Under the pieces are notes generated by a model, which saw only the letters and a program-made list of their open reading frames with translations, did no database searches and was not told where the DNA came from. Source: Lachnospiraceae bacterium (GTDB lineage Bacteria; Bacillota_A; Clostridia; Lachnospirales; Lachnospiraceae). Taken from it: a DNA stretch of 64,000 nucleotides. The DNA is taken from assembly GCA_017416505.1 (NCBI GenBank), contig JAFQCI010000023.1, positions 62,001-126,000 on the forward strand. Direction: 5' to 3'. The position numbers were made by a program, and so were the translations under genes. Shown one piece after another: positions 36,261 to 46,196 of this stretch. The stretch's first letter is position 1. Each line of letters opens with the position of its first letter.

Positions 36261-38702
36261 TTACTCCACTACCGTTTGATTCACTTTTTCTTCCAAAACA
36301 CTGTCTGGATTCGCACAAACACCTGAAACGTTTAATCGATACCCTTCCACCACTGTATTACGTTGCATTCTTCCTTCTGAATCCAGATAATAATAATTCT
36401 TTCCATCATAAATCCAGCCAGTCTGCATTTTTCCATCTTCTGGATTCATATAATACCATTCATAAGAACCTGGACGTACCCAGCCGGTTTTCATTTCTCC
36501 ACTTTCTGTATCAAAATAATACCACGCATCTTCAATAAGCTGCCAACCGGTCTGCATTACTCCATCTGATTGAAAATAATACATAGAACCGCCTATTTCC
36601 ATCCAACCGGACACTTCATTTCCGTTTTCTTCTTCTGTTTCATTTTCTGTGGAACTCTCTGTCTTTGTTTCTTCCTCTATCTCTTTATCCGGATTCTTTA
36701 CTTTTTCCTCTAAATTAGCATCCGGATTCGTACAAGCTCCCGAAGCATTCAAGGTATATCCTTCCACTGTGGTATTACTCTGCATTCTTCCTTCTGAATC
36801 CAGATAATAATAATTCTTTCCATCATAAATCCAGCCGGTTTTCATGGTTCCCTTTTCTAAATCCATATAATACCAAGTGGTACTTCCTGGACGTACCCAA
36901 CCTGTTTTCATATCTCCATTTGCTGCATCAAAATAATACCATTCTCCATCCAACTGCTTCCATTTCGTCGCCATGGCACCACTAGATAAATCCATATAAT
37001 ATTTCTTACCCTTTAATTCTATCCAACCAGTTTTCATATCTCCATCTACCGGGTCCATATAATACCACGTATAAGAGCCTGGACGTACCCAGCCTGCCTT
37101 CATATCTCCATTCACAGCATCTAAATAATACCATTTATCATTAATAAGCTGCCAGCCGGTTTTCATTTTTCCATCATTATCAAAGAAATACCATTTGCCA
37201 TTTATATATCTCCAACCCTTGGCATTTCCAGTATATTCTACATAGTACCAGACATTCTCGATTTCGTTCCATCCCATATGTAAACCAATAGACATTGCCC
37301 CACTTGGGCTAAAATAATATGTGTTTCCATCTACTGTTACAAAAGAATCTGTCACCATTTTTCCGTCTTCAGAAAAATAATAAGTGCTGCCTTCATATTC
37401 CAATAAGCCTATCTGCATTGCTCCCCCAGCCTGGAAGTAATACTTTGCTCCGCTTATTTCCTGCCAGCCGGTTAAACGCTTATTATTCACAAGATAAAAC
37501 GTTTCCCCTGTGACTCCTTTAATAAACCCATCATTTGCTGCATATCTTGTGGACAAGGTAGCTGAATAATCTTTATATAGCATATTCATATCCACATTGC
37601 CTTTGATACCATCCACCTGTGCGGTGCTGGAACACTGCCACATGGTATAACTTCCACCATAGGTAGTTCTTGTATTATACTGAGCTACCCAGATATCATA
37701 CTGGGATAACTGACTCATATCCACCATACTTGTCAGCCATGATTTGCTGGCATATAGCGCAGGCTGATATCCTGCTTGGCGAACGACCTCGCAAAAGGCT
37801 TTAACCAAATTCGTTCTTTCCTGTTTGGTCAATGTTTTTTGGCAGGCATCCTCTAGGTCATATGCCACAGGGAAATTAATCGGATAACCTTTGATTTGCT
37901 CTAACAAGGCAAATGCTTCTTCTTGTGCTTCCTTTGTAGTAGTAGCATAAGAATAAAGATACACACCTACATCCAGACCACTGCTGGTAGCCCCCTTTAA
38001 ATTTTCATGAAAATACTGTAAATGTTTCGGATTATAAATGTAATTCGGTCCAACCATAACAAACTCAATGTCATCTTCCACTACCTGAGTCCAGTCAATG
38101 GCTTGTGTCTGATTCTGGTAACGTGAAATATCAATTCCCTTCGCCATAGCAGATATTCTCTTTCCACCATAGCCATTTACATATGCATCCTCTATTTTTT
38201 CATAAGCCTTAGCAGCCGTATTACTATCATAGAAATATAACTCATTTCCATTCATGGTATACCAGCCTTGCTGAATGAGAAGCTGTCCATTCGGCTTAAA
38301 GGTTAATTCCTGTTCTTCTATATTATATGTTCCAGTTAACATAGCACCTTCCGGTCCATATTGACCATCAGACAAATAATACCAAAAAGCTCCGCTTTCA
38401 TTAAACCAGCCGGTCTTCATTTTTCCATCGTTATTAGGGTCCATATAATACCAGTTATTGTTGATGAATTTCCATCCCGTAACCTGAATTCCGCTTACAG
38501 GGTCAAAATAATACCAGGCATTATCAATCTGGGCCCACCCTGTAGCTATGGTTCCATCCACTTTTTGATAAAATCTGGTACCATCCGGATTGGTCTGAAA
38601 TCCGGTATCTGCTTTTACTCCACTATTTGATAAAAGAACGCAACCTAAACTAAACGCAGCCGCTACTGTTAAGAATCGCTTTTTATTCTTTAATATCGAC
38701 AT
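36261..38702 (-). CDS. Secreted GH25 lysozyme with many choline-binding-type repeats
   Basis: An 813-residue exported muramidase. Signal peptide (1-31) is followed by about four wall-binding repeats of the WYYFD...G...TGW type (about 35-160). The GH25 domain (about 188-385) holds GIDISRYQ with catalytic Asp, YDLED with catalytic Glu, and WQCSSTAQVDG. About 16 further CW_binding_1-like repeats follow, interrupted near 665-695 by a Glu/Thr-rich linker. Such repeats bind choline on teichoic acids in pneumococcal LytC and phage Cpl-1. The adjacent choline-activation genes make that the likely ligand here. It has its own terminator and is divergent from the choline kinase gene. Confidence 0.93.
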   Translation of the reverse strand: MSILKNKKRFLTVAAAFSLGCVLLSNSGVKADTGFQTNPDGTRFYQKVDGTIATGWAQIDNAWYYFDPVSGIQVTGWKFINNNWYYMDPNNDGKMKTGWFNESGAFWYYLSDGQYGPEGAMLTGTYNIEEQELTFKPNGQLLIQQGWYTMNGNELYFYDSNTAAKAYEKIEDAYVNGYGGKRISAMAKGIDISRYQNQTQAIDWTQVVEDDIEFVMVGPNYIYNPKHLQYFHENLKGATSSGLDVGVYLYSYATTTKEAQEEAFALLEQIKGYPINFPVAYDLEDACQKTLTKQERTNLVKAFCEVVRQAGYQPALYASKSWLTSMVDMSQLSQYDIWVAQYNTRTTYGGSYTMWQCSSTAQVDGIKGNVDMNMLYKDYSATLSTRYAANDGFIKGVTGETFYLVNNKRLTGWQEISGAKYYFQAGGAMQIGLLEYEGSTYYFSEDGKMVTDSFVTVDGNTYYFSPSGAMSIGLHMGWNEIENVWYYVEYTGNAKGWRYINGKWYFFDNDGKMKTGWQLINDKWYYLDAVNGDMKAGWVRPGSYTWYYMDPVDGDMKTGWIELKGKKYYMDLSSGAMATKWKQLDGEWYYFDAANGDMKTGWVRPGSTTWYYMDLEKGTMKTGWIYDGKNYYYLDSEGRMQSNTTVEGYTLNASGACTNPDANLEEKVKNPDKEIEEETKTESSTENETEEENGNEVSGWMEIGGSMYYFQSDGVMQTGWQLIEDAWYYFDTESGEMKTGWVRPGSYEWYYMNPEDGKMQTGWIYDGKNYYYLDSEGRMQRNTVVEGYRLNVSGVCANPDSVLEEKVNQTVVE

Positions 38703-38904
38703 TATTTTATCCTCCGCTTTATCTCTACATACCCGATACTGTCAAAAATCGACCATGATTATATAAAATTATATACATTATAGAGAAAAATGTCAATTCA
38801 TATCAAAATGTAAATTATGGAAATACAAAATCTACTATATTATAGCAAATAAAAAATTCCATCCTATGATTCTATAAAAAAAGTAAATATTTTTTATTTT
38901 TCAC

Positions 38905-38933
38905 TTGCATTTTACCAAAAAATAGTTTATAGT
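38905..38933 (+). promoter_or_regulatory. Promoter of the choline activation/transport operon
   Basis: TTGCAT (38905-38910), 17 bp, TATAGT (38928-38933). The rest of the 38703-38991 gap is AT-rich divergent leader of the lysozyme gene. Confidence 0.65.
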
Positions 38934-38991
38934 GTTCATAAATTAATTATTTTTACTTTTTTTGAACATATTATTATGAAAGGAGTTATTA

Positions 38992-40803
38992 TTGACCCTC
39001 AATTCTGGTTCAATATTACAAAAAATTATGATGAACATCATTGAACTGTGTCGAAATATTTATGAAGAACCTGAAATTTCTCAAAGAAAACTTGCGAATA
39101 TTATGGATATTTCTCTAGGTAAAGTCAATGCTTTATTAAAGGAAGCCATTGAAAAAGAATACATCACCAAAACGGAAAAGGGATATCTGCTTACAGAAGA
39201 AGGAACAAAACTGTTATCCGAGCATAAGGTGGATAATGCCATCATTATGGCAGCAGGCTTCGGCTCCCGTTTCGTTCCTCTTACTTTTGAAAATCCAAAG
39301 GGATTGGTGGAAGTATTTGGAGAACGTATGATTGAACGTCTGATTCTTCAATTACATTCAGCAGGTATTACGGATATTACTATCGTAGTGGGATATCTAA
39401 AAGAAAAATTTGAATACCTTATTGATAAATATGATGTCACCTTGATTTATAACAGCGAGTATCGAAGCAAGAACAATTTATCTACCTTGCACCTTGTAAA
39501 AGATAAATTAAAAAATACTTATATTCTTCCTTCTGATAACTGGATACGGGATAATATCTTCCATAAATATGAATCCAAAAGCTGGTATTCCTGCGTTATG
39601 GCAGAAGATATTACAAAAGAATGGTGTGTCACTACAAACAAGCAAAAACGCATTACGGATATTACCATTGGTGGTAAGAGCTCACAGATTATGTGTGGCC
39701 CCGTTTATTTTACAAAGGAATTCTCAAAAAAAATAATCCCTTATCTGGAAGAATACTACCAACGTCCCGGCACCGAGGATTACTACTGGGAAAATATATT
39801 AATCGACCATTTAGATGAACTGGATATGTATGTAAATTCTATTGGAAATGACGTATTATACGAATTTGATAATCTGGAAGAATTAAGACAATTTGATGTA
39901 AGCTACCAGGTGAATTCCAAAAACAAGGCACTCTCCTGCATCAGCAAAATTTTAAATGTGCCGGAAAATGAAATTACAAATATACGCTGTTTAAAGGCCG
40001 GAATGACAAATAAGTCCTTCTTATTCTCAGCCAAGGGAGAATCCTTTATTTTCCGTATTCCTGGGCCTGGAACAGAAAAATTAATCAGCCGGAAAGAAGA
40101 AAAGGAAGTATATGAAACCATTGCACCTCTTAAATTATCAGATAAGATTTTTTATTTCAGTGCAGAAACCGGCTATAAGATATCCAGATACTATGATGGC
40201 GCTATAAATTCTGACCCCCACAATCCTGAACATGTAAAGATGAGTATGGATTTACTTAGAAACTTCCACTCTTCTCAGTTGAAAGTTTCCCACAGCTTTG
40301 ATTTAAATGAAAGAATTCATTTTTATGAGAATCTATGCAGACAAAATAACTGCCTGAACTTTTATGACTATGATGTGGTAAAGGAACATATGATGCAATT
40401 ACTTTCCAGCATAGAAAAAATGAATGTACCAAAGGTATTGTGCCACATTGATGCAAACTGTGATAATTTATTACTATTACCAAACAACACATTAAAATTA
40501 ATCGACTGGGAATACGCAGGAATGAATGACCCAATACTGGATATTGCCATGTATGCCATTTATTCATATTTCACAGAAGAAGAAAGTGATAACTTATTAA
40601 AGGTATATCTTGACCGGGAGCCTACCACAGAAGAAACCATCCGTTACTACTCCTACATGGCAATAGGCGGCTTTTTATGGTCTTTGTGGTCCTTATATAA
40701 AGGTTCGCAGGGTGAAGAATTTGGTGAATACACCCTTATTATGTATCGTTATGCAAAAACTTATTATAAAAAAATTAGATTAATTGAGGAGAACGAATCA
40801 TGA
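38992..40803 (+). CDS. Winged-HTH / phosphocholine cytidylyltransferase / choline kinase fusion (LicC-LicA type)
   Basis: A 603-residue trifunctional-looking protein. Residues 1-78 form a MarR-like winged helix (ISQRKLANIMDISLGKVNALL). Residues 80-315 are a nucleotidyltransferase with AAGFGSRFVPLTFENPKGL and the SDNW metal site, as in LicC. Residues 325-600 are a choline/ethanolamine kinase with the Brenner motif HIDANCDNLL (about 484) and IDWEYAG (about 502), as in LicA. It would turn choline into CDP-choline. Translation starts at TTG 38992, six bases after AAAGGAG; the first ATG is 13 codons later with no site. It overlaps the transporter gene by ATGA. Confidence 0.9.
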   Translation: MTLNSGSILQKIMMNIIELCRNIYEEPEISQRKLANIMDISLGKVNALLKEAIEKEYITKTEKGYLLTEEGTKLLSEHKVDNAIIMAAGFGSRFVPLTFENPKGLVEVFGERMIERLILQLHSAGITDITIVVGYLKEKFEYLIDKYDVTLIYNSEYRSKNNLSTLHLVKDKLKNTYILPSDNWIRDNIFHKYESKSWYSCVMAEDITKEWCVTTNKQKRITDITIGGKSSQIMCGPVYFTKEFSKKIIPYLEEYYQRPGTEDYYWENILIDHLDELDMYVNSIGNDVLYEFDNLEELRQFDVSYQVNSKNKALSCISKILNVPENEITNIRCLKAGMTNKSFLFSAKGESFIFRIPGPGTEKLISRKEEKEVYETIAPLKLSDKIFYFSAETGYKISRYYDGAINSDPHNPEHVKMSMDLLRNFHSSQLKVSHSFDLNERIHFYENLCRQNNCLNFYDYDVVKEHMMQLLSSIEKMNVPKVLCHIDANCDNLLLLPNNTLKLIDWEYAGMNDPILDIAMYAIYSYFTEEESDNLLKVYLDREPTTEETIRYYSYMAIGGFLWSLWSLYKGSQGEEFGEYTLIMYRYAKTYYKKIRLIEENES

Positions 40804-42338
40804 AAACAAAAAACAAAAACATTGAGTGGCATATCGTAATTTTGCCTTTGCTTATTATCACCATTTTAGCGGGACTTATTTTTGCTTTTCCAGAACAGTC
40901 TGCTAATACCATTGAATATTTACGTAATTTCTTTGTAAATAAATTAGGATTTTGCTATACCCTGCTGGGATTATTCATTTTAGGTGCAGCATTAATCCTT
41001 GCTTTTTCGAAATACGGAAACATTCAGTTAGGAAAAATGGAACGTCCATTATATTCTAATTTAAAATGGGGTGCCATGATTTTTACTTCCACCATGGCAG
41101 CAGATATTCTTTACTGGTCCTTAATTGAATGGGTATATTATTATGATGCCAATCCAGAAGGTTTAGCATCCTACACCATGGTTCAACAACAGCAATGGTC
41201 CAGTACCTATCCTTTGTTCCACTGGGGACCTATCCCTTGGGCATTTTACATTCTTCCGGCTGTTGCTTATGCTTACCGTTTCTTTGTAACGAAAAAGCCA
41301 AAGGAATCCCTTGCCCAGGCCTGTGAACCTTTACTTGGAAATAAAATCAATAAACTTCCAGGTAAGCTCATTGATATTTTCGCAGTAGTAGGTCTGCTTG
41401 CAGGAACTGCTACTACCTTTTCCCTTGCAACCCCATTATTATCCAAAGCTACAGCAGAAATATTTAATATTGAATATTCCAATACAATTTCTGTTCTTAT
41501 TTTAATATTTATTGCAATAGTATTTACGGTAGCTGTATTATACGGAATGAAAGCTATTTCACACTTAGCTACAGCTTGTGTTATTTTATTTTTTGCTTTA
41601 CTTGCTATCTTCCTTATTTTCGGACCAAAAATATATATTATTGAATCCGGAATCAGTGGAATCGGAAATATGCTTCAAAACTTTTTATCCATGGCTACCT
41701 GGACTGACCCTCTAAGAGCTACTGGTGACGGTGTGCAGGGATTTCCACAAAACTGGACAATTTTCTACTGGGCATACTGGATTGCATGGTTTGTTGCTAC
41801 TCCATTCTTTATTGCCAAAATTTCAAAAGGAAGAACCATCCGTCAAACTATTCTGGGCGGTTTAGGATTCGGTATGGCAGGTACTTTTACTTCCTTTATC
41901 ACCTTTGGTAATTTCGGATTATTTCAGCAAACCAGCGGGAAATTAGATGTTGTATCTATGGTTCAAAATAATACGTCACCTGCAGACATTATTCTTCAGG
42001 TTTTCGAACAGTTCCCTATAAAGAATGTTGCATTGATCATATTAGTGCTTGCCATGGTTGCTTTTTATGCCAGCACTTTTGATGCTATTACATTAGTCAT
42101 GGCAGGTTTTTGTACCAAGAACTTAAAAGAAGATGAAATGCCAAGTAAGAAATTAAGATGTTACTGGTCCTTTATCTTCCTTATCCTTCCAATCGCTCTT
42201 ATTTGGGCAGAAAGTACCTTGAGTGCGCTACAAACCTTCTCTATCATTGCAGCCTTCCCTCTTGGTATTATCATGTTGCTGATTGTATTTAGCTTCTTTA
42301 AAGAATTAAAACAACATAAAGAAGCAAAAGAAAAATAG
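40800..42338 (+). CDS. BCCT-family transporter, probable choline uptake
   Basis: A 512-residue protein with about 12 membrane helices. It belongs to the betaine/choline/carnitine family: HWGPIPWAFYILPAVAYAYRF and FYWAYWIAWFVATPFFIAKISKGR are the conserved Trp-rich segments. In the helix-3 region the sequence is STMAADILYWSLIEW, without the Gly-rich motif of Na-coupled members such as BetP; it looks more like the CaiT branch. It is translationally coupled to the choline kinase fusion, so choline is the best substrate guess, replacing LicB of pneumococci. Confidence 0.88.
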   Translation: MKTKNKNIEWHIVILPLLIITILAGLIFAFPEQSANTIEYLRNFFVNKLGFCYTLLGLFILGAALILAFSKYGNIQLGKMERPLYSNLKWGAMIFTSTMAADILYWSLIEWVYYYDANPEGLASYTMVQQQQWSSTYPLFHWGPIPWAFYILPAVAYAYRFFVTKKPKESLAQACEPLLGNKINKLPGKLIDIFAVVGLLAGTATTFSLATPLLSKATAEIFNIEYSNTISVLILIFIAIVFTVAVLYGMKAISHLATACVILFFALLAIFLIFGPKIYIIESGISGIGNMLQNFLSMATWTDPLRATGDGVQGFPQNWTIFYWAYWIAWFVATPFFIAKISKGRTIRQTILGGLGFGMAGTFTSFITFGNFGLFQQTSGKLDVVSMVQNNTSPADIILQVFEQFPIKNVALIILVLAMVAFYASTFDAITLVMAGFCTKNLKEDEMPSKKLRCYWSFIFLILPIALIWAESTLSALQTFSIIAAFPLGIIMLLIVFSFFKELKQHKEAKEK

Positions 42339-42386
42339 GATAATTCATATATATCAACTACCTGTTTCACACAAAACAGGCACAAA

Positions 42387-42427
42387 AATAACAAGGTTCT
42401 CACTAAAATGAGACCTTGTTATTTTTT
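42387..42427. terminator. Bidirectional terminator between convergent transcripts
   Basis: ATAACAAGGT..CTCA pairs with TGAG..CCTTGTTAT (42387-42402 with 42409-42423) with T-runs on both sides. A smaller hairpin CCTGTTT/AAACAGG precedes it at 42361-42380. Confidence 0.85.
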
Positions 42428-42483
42428 ATACCTGATGTTTTTTAATTTCTCTGCGTTCACAAAGATTCCATGCATAATCTCAG

Positions 42484-43452
42484 TTATTTTCTTGTAATTT
42501 TATCTGAAACATATATCCAGGTTCCCTTTATCATATCAATCTGAATTTGAATGATAGAACCGAAATTCTTGATTCCACCATGCACCTTTTTGCATTCTTT
42601 GGTTCTCTTGATCCCTTCCAAAAGTCCGCTTAAATATGCCTTTAAAAAACCTCTTCTTCCAAACATAATACATTGTAAGAGACAGCCCATTATGAAAAAT
42701 GGCAGGTTCCATATCAATTGTAATAATGGCATATTTTTATACCATAAAAATACTTGATTTCTGGCTGTTAAACGCACTTTAAATTCACTTAAAGAACTGC
42801 CGGAAGTTGCACTTCCAATATGATACACAATGGCATTTGGACAAAACATATTTTTGTAGCCATATCTTTTTGCCCGAAATCCCAAATCCATATCCTCAAG
42901 ATATGCAAAATGCAAAGGGTCAAACACACCGATGCGGTTTAATATTTCCATTCGATAAATTGCTGCTCCGGCACAGGCAGAAAACACTTCTTTCTTTTCA
43001 CTGTACTCGGTTTCTGAATGAGCATTTCCTCGTTGAAAAGACCAGCCAAAAAGATTTATCATATCTCCTGCATCGTCCACCTTATCTCTTTCTCGATAAG
43101 ATAGCATTTTACTGGCAACCGAAAAATAAGAAGGATTTTCTTCTATGGCGGAAACTAATTCTTTCACAAAATCTTTCTCTACCACCGTATCATTATTTAA
43201 TAAAATCACATAAGGTGTTTTTGTCGCAGCGATTCCTTGATTTACCGCCTTGCTAAATCCAAGATTCTCCTGATTTTCAATTAGAAGAATTTCCGGATAA
43301 TTTTCTTTAATAAACTCAATGCTTCCATCCTTGGAAGCATTGTCAATAATAATAGTAGCATAATCCTGTTCAGATTGATTCTTTAACGATTCAAGGCAGG
43401 GTTTTAAGAACTTTAATCCATTATAATTAGGTATTACTACTGTTGCCTTCAT
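42484..43452 (-). CDS. GT2 glycosyltransferase, rhamnosyltransferase-like
   Basis: A 322-residue GT-A enzyme beginning TVVIPNYNGLKFL, with the nucleotide-binding IDNASKDGS and the metal-binding LLNNDTVV segment. The second acidic loop is EDMDLGFRAKRYG. This pattern is that of rhamnosyltransferases such as WbbL/RfbF. It overlaps rfbC by 26 bases and has the site AAAGGAATTCA, so it is coupled to dTDP-rhamnose synthesis; rhamnose transfer is a natural inference. Hydrophobic residues near 245-270 may give membrane association. Last gene of the cluster. Confidence 0.88.
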   Translation of the reverse strand: MKATVVIPNYNGLKFLKPCLESLKNQSEQDYATIIIDNASKDGSIEFIKENYPEILLIENQENLGFSKAVNQGIAATKTPYVILLNNDTVVEKDFVKELVSAIEENPSYFSVASKMLSYRERDKVDDAGDMINLFGWSFQRGNAHSETEYSEKKEVFSACAGAAIYRMEILNRIGVFDPLHFAYLEDMDLGFRAKRYGYKNMFCPNAIVYHIGSATSGSSLSEFKVRLTARNQVFLWYKNMPLLQLIWNLPFFIMGCLLQCIMFGRRGFLKAYLSGLLEGIKRTKECKKVHGGIKNFGSIIQIQIDMIKGTWIYVSDKITRK

Positions 43453-44026
43453 TGAATTCCTTTATTCCTGTCCATTTTTGATCTTTGTCTGAAATTGTAA
43501 GTTCCATCCCCTCTTCTATCGGCCATTCAATTCCGATTTCAGGGTCACTCCAAAGCAATCCGCCTTCGTCATTTGGATGATAAAAATCGGTACATTTATA
43601 TGCAAATTCTGCATAATCAGAAAGCACTAAAAAACCATGTGCAAAATTCTTTGGAATAAAAAATTGTTTCTTGTTTTCTGCAGATAAAACCACACCAAAC
43701 CATTTTCCGAATGTCTCAGAACCTTCACGTAAATCTACTGCTACATCAAAAACCTCTCCACTTACCACACGCACCAGTTTATCTTGTGGAAATTCTTTTT
43801 GGAAATGTAGTCCACGAAGTACACCTTTTTTGGATGCGGATTGATTATCCTGAACAAATTCCATATCAATTCCAGCTTCTTTATAATCATTATAATTATA
43901 AGTTTCCATAAAGTATCCACGTTCGTCCCCAAAGACCGTTGGAGTAATGACTTTTAAACCTTCAATTTCACATGTTTCTACTGTAATTTTTCCCATGATT
44001 TTCTTCTTACCATCCTTTTCTTCCAT
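43427..44026 (-). CDS. rfbC: dTDP-4-dehydrorhamnose 3,5-epimerase
   Basis: Third step of dTDP-L-rhamnose synthesis. A cupin fold of 199 residues with FGDERGYFMETYN, the substrate loop VQDNQSASKKGVLRGLH (catalytic His) and PKNFAHGFLVLSDYAEF. The first ATG at 44026 has no clear ribosome binding site; ATG 43996 (MGKITVE) is an equally good start and fits the family length of about 185. It is 10 bases after rfbA and overlaps the glycosyltransferase downstream. Confidence 0.95.
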   Translation of the reverse strand: MEEKDGKKKIMGKITVETCEIEGLKVITPTVFGDERGYFMETYNYNDYKEAGIDMEFVQDNQSASKKGVLRGLHFQKEFPQDKLVRVVSGEVFDVAVDLREGSETFGKWFGVVLSAENKKQFFIPKNFAHGFLVLSDYAEFAYKCTDFYHPNDEGGLLWSDPEIGIEWPIEEGMELTISDKDQKWTGIKEFNEGNSSNT

Positions 44027-44036
44027 TATGTTCTAT

Positions 44037-44906
44037 CTATAGTCCATTAGCAACATCCACTAAATATTGACCATAAGCCGTTTTCATTAATGGTTCTGCT
44101 AATTCTAACAACTGTTCTTTGCTGATAAAACCTCTCTTATATGCAATTTCTTCAATACATGAAATATATAAGCCCTGTCTTTTTTGGAACGCAGCCACAA
44201 AGTCTGCTGCATCTAATAACATATCATGACTTCCGGTATCCAGCCAGGCGAATCCTCTGCCTAAAGTTTCTACCATCAAATCCCCTCTCTTTAAATATTC
44301 ATTGTTTACTGAGGTGATTTCAATTTCTCCTCTGGCAGAAGGTTTTACATTCTTTGCAATTTCAACAACATCATTATCATAAAAATATAAGCCTGGTACT
44401 GCATAATTTGACTTCGGATATTCCGGCTTTTCCTCAATGGACAATGCCTTTCCATCTTCATCAAACTCTACTACACCATATTCTCTAGGGTCTTTTACAT
44501 AGTATCCAAAAATCGTAGCACCACTGGTTCTTTCCGCTGCTCTTTTTAATACCTTGGAAAAGCTCTGTCCATAAAAGATATTATCACCTAATACCAAAGC
44601 TACATTATCCTTACCAATAAACTTTTCTCCTACAATAAACGCATCAGCAAGTCCTCTTGGCACTTCCTGAACAGCATACTCAAATCTCATTCCCAGTTGC
44701 TTTCCATCCCCCAGTAATTCTTCAAACACCGGTAAATCCCTTGGGGTAGAAATAATAAGTACTTCCCTGATTCCAGCCAACATCAATGTAGATAAAGGAT
44801 AATAAATCATAGGTTTATCATATACCGGCATAATCTGCTTTGATATCGCCTTTGTCAATGGATATAATCTGGTTCCCGAACCACCTGCTAAAATAATTCC
44901 CTTCAT
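44037..44906 (-). CDS. rfbA: Glucose-1-phosphate thymidylyltransferase
   Basis: Makes dTDP-glucose, first step of the rhamnose pathway. From the preferred start ATG 44906 (GGAGG seven bases upstream) the product is 289 residues. It begins [18 protein letters not shown], the nucleotidyltransferase signature, then [18 protein letters not shown] and the product-binding [20 protein letters not shown]. The longer ATG at 44930 is outside the family alignment. It follows rfbB by about 70 bases with an mRNA hairpin between them. Confidence 0.97.
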   Translation of the reverse strand: MKGIILAGGSGTRLYPLTKAISKQIMPVYDKPMIYYPLSTLMLAGIREVLIISTPRDLPVFEELLGDGKQLGMRFEYAVQEVPRGLADAFIVGEKFIGKDNVALVLGDNIFYGQSFSKVLKRAAERTSGATIFGYYVKDPREYGVVEFDEDGKALSIEEKPEYPKSNYAVPGLYFYDNDVVEIAKNVKPSARGEIEITSVNNEYLKRGDLMVETLGRGFAWLDTGSHDMLLDAADFVAAFQKRQGLYISCIEEIAYKRGFISKEQLLELAEPLMKTAYGQYLVDVANGL

Positions 44907-44937
44907 ATTGTGTCCTCCAATTTTCTCCAACGCCGAA

Positions 44938-44965
44938 TGGGAACATAGTATCTGCTATGCTCCCA
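44938..44965 (-). repeat. Hairpin between rfbB and rfbA
   Basis: TGGGAACATAG pairs with CTATGCTCCCA (one mismatch) with no U-run. Probably an mRNA-stability or processing hairpin rather than a terminator. Confidence 0.5.
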
Positions 44966-44975
44966 TCTGTCATTC

Positions 44976-46061
44976 TTATTTATTGTTATACATATCTTCG
45001 TAGTATTTTTGGTAATCTCCACTGGTTACATTCTTCATCCAGTCTTCATTTTCAAAAAACCACTTAATCGTAAGTTTAATACCTTCTTTAAACATTGTTT
45101 CCGGCTCCCAGCCGATTTCAGCCTTAATCTTATCCGGTGCAATGGCATATCTTCTGTCATGACCTTTTCTATCTTCTACATAAGTAATCAGGTCTTTACT
45201 TACCAATGCTTTTCTAGGGTCGCCTTCTGGTAACATTTCCTGTAATGTTTCAATGATAATATTGATAATTTCAATATTCTGCTTTTCATTATGACCACCT
45301 ACATTATATGTTTCGAAAAGCTTTCCTTTTTCCTGCACCATGTCAATTGCCTTCGCATGATCTCTTACGTATAACCAATCTCTTACATTCTTTCCATCAC
45401 CATAAACAGGAAGTTTTTTTCCTTGTAATGCATTGTTTATAATCAATGGAATTAATTTTTCCGGAAATTGATATGGACCATAGTTATTACTGCAATTTGT
45501 AATATTGGCAGGGAACTTATAAGTATCCATATATGCCTTTACCAGCATATCAGACGATGCCTTACTTGCAGAATATGGGCTATGTGGGTCATATGGTGAA
45601 GTTTCATAGAAAAATGCAGTATCATCGTCTGGTAAAGAACCATAAACCTCATCTGTAGATACATGCAAAAACTTCTTTCCTTCTTTGAAAGAACCATCTG
45701 GAAGTTCCCAAGCTGCCTTAGCACAATTTAACATAACAGCGGTTCCTAATACATTGGTCTGCACAAATACTTCTGGATTCTTAATACTTCTATCTACATG
45801 ACTTTCTGCTGCAAAATGCACTACTCTGTCAATGTCATTTTCTTCAAAAATCTTCATAATCGCATCTTTATCACAAATGTTCGCTTTTACAAAAGTATAA
45901 TTTTCACGATTCTCAACTTCTTTTAAGTTTTCCAGATTTCCGGCATAAGTCAACGCATCCACATTAATAATTCTGATATCATTATCATATTTTTCGAACA
46001 TATAATGAATATAATTTGACCCAATAAAACCGGCACCGCCTGTAACTAGATATGTTTTCAT
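44976..46061 (-). CDS. rfbB: dTDP-glucose 4,6-dehydratase
   Basis: Second step of the rhamnose pathway. An SDR enzyme of 361 residues from ATG 46061, where GGAGGATTAGG provides the ribosome binding site; the frame from 46082 is too long. The Rossmann loop is VTGGAGFIGSNYIHY, then HFAAESHVDRS and STDEVYGSL, with catalytic Tyr/Lys in SPYSASKASSD. The C-terminal DRRYAIAPDKI segment is also diagnostic. A gap of about 135 AT-rich bases separates it from rfbD. Confidence 0.97.
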   Translation of the reverse strand: MKTYLVTGGAGFIGSNYIHYMFEKYDNDIRIINVDALTYAGNLENLKEVENRENYTFVKANICDKDAIMKIFEENDIDRVVHFAAESHVDRSIKNPEVFVQTNVLGTAVMLNCAKAAWELPDGSFKEGKKFLHVSTDEVYGSLPDDDTAFFYETSPYDPHSPYSASKASSDMLVKAYMDTYKFPANITNCSNNYGPYQFPEKLIPLIINNALQGKKLPVYGDGKNVRDWLYVRDHAKAIDMVQEKGKLFETYNVGGHNEKQNIEIINIIIETLQEMLPEGDPRKALVSKDLITYVEDRKGHDRRYAIAPDKIKAEIGWEPETMFKEGIKLTIKWFFENEDWMKNVTSGDYQKYYEDMYNNK

Positions 46062-46196
46062 CCTAATCCTCCATGTTTCCATATATTAGACAAAGAAACC
46101 TCTTTCTTTATCCTATTGTTTTCATTATGGTTTTTCTTATCCCAAAGTATACCATTTTTTATTATGGTTTTCAACTAAAAGCATACATTGATTCCA

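Noticed and set aside
36261..38702. Repetitive DNA here as a CRISPR or satellite array
   Set aside because: The periodicity is in-frame protein repeats (WYY...TGW) with diverged codons, not exact DNA repeats with spacers.
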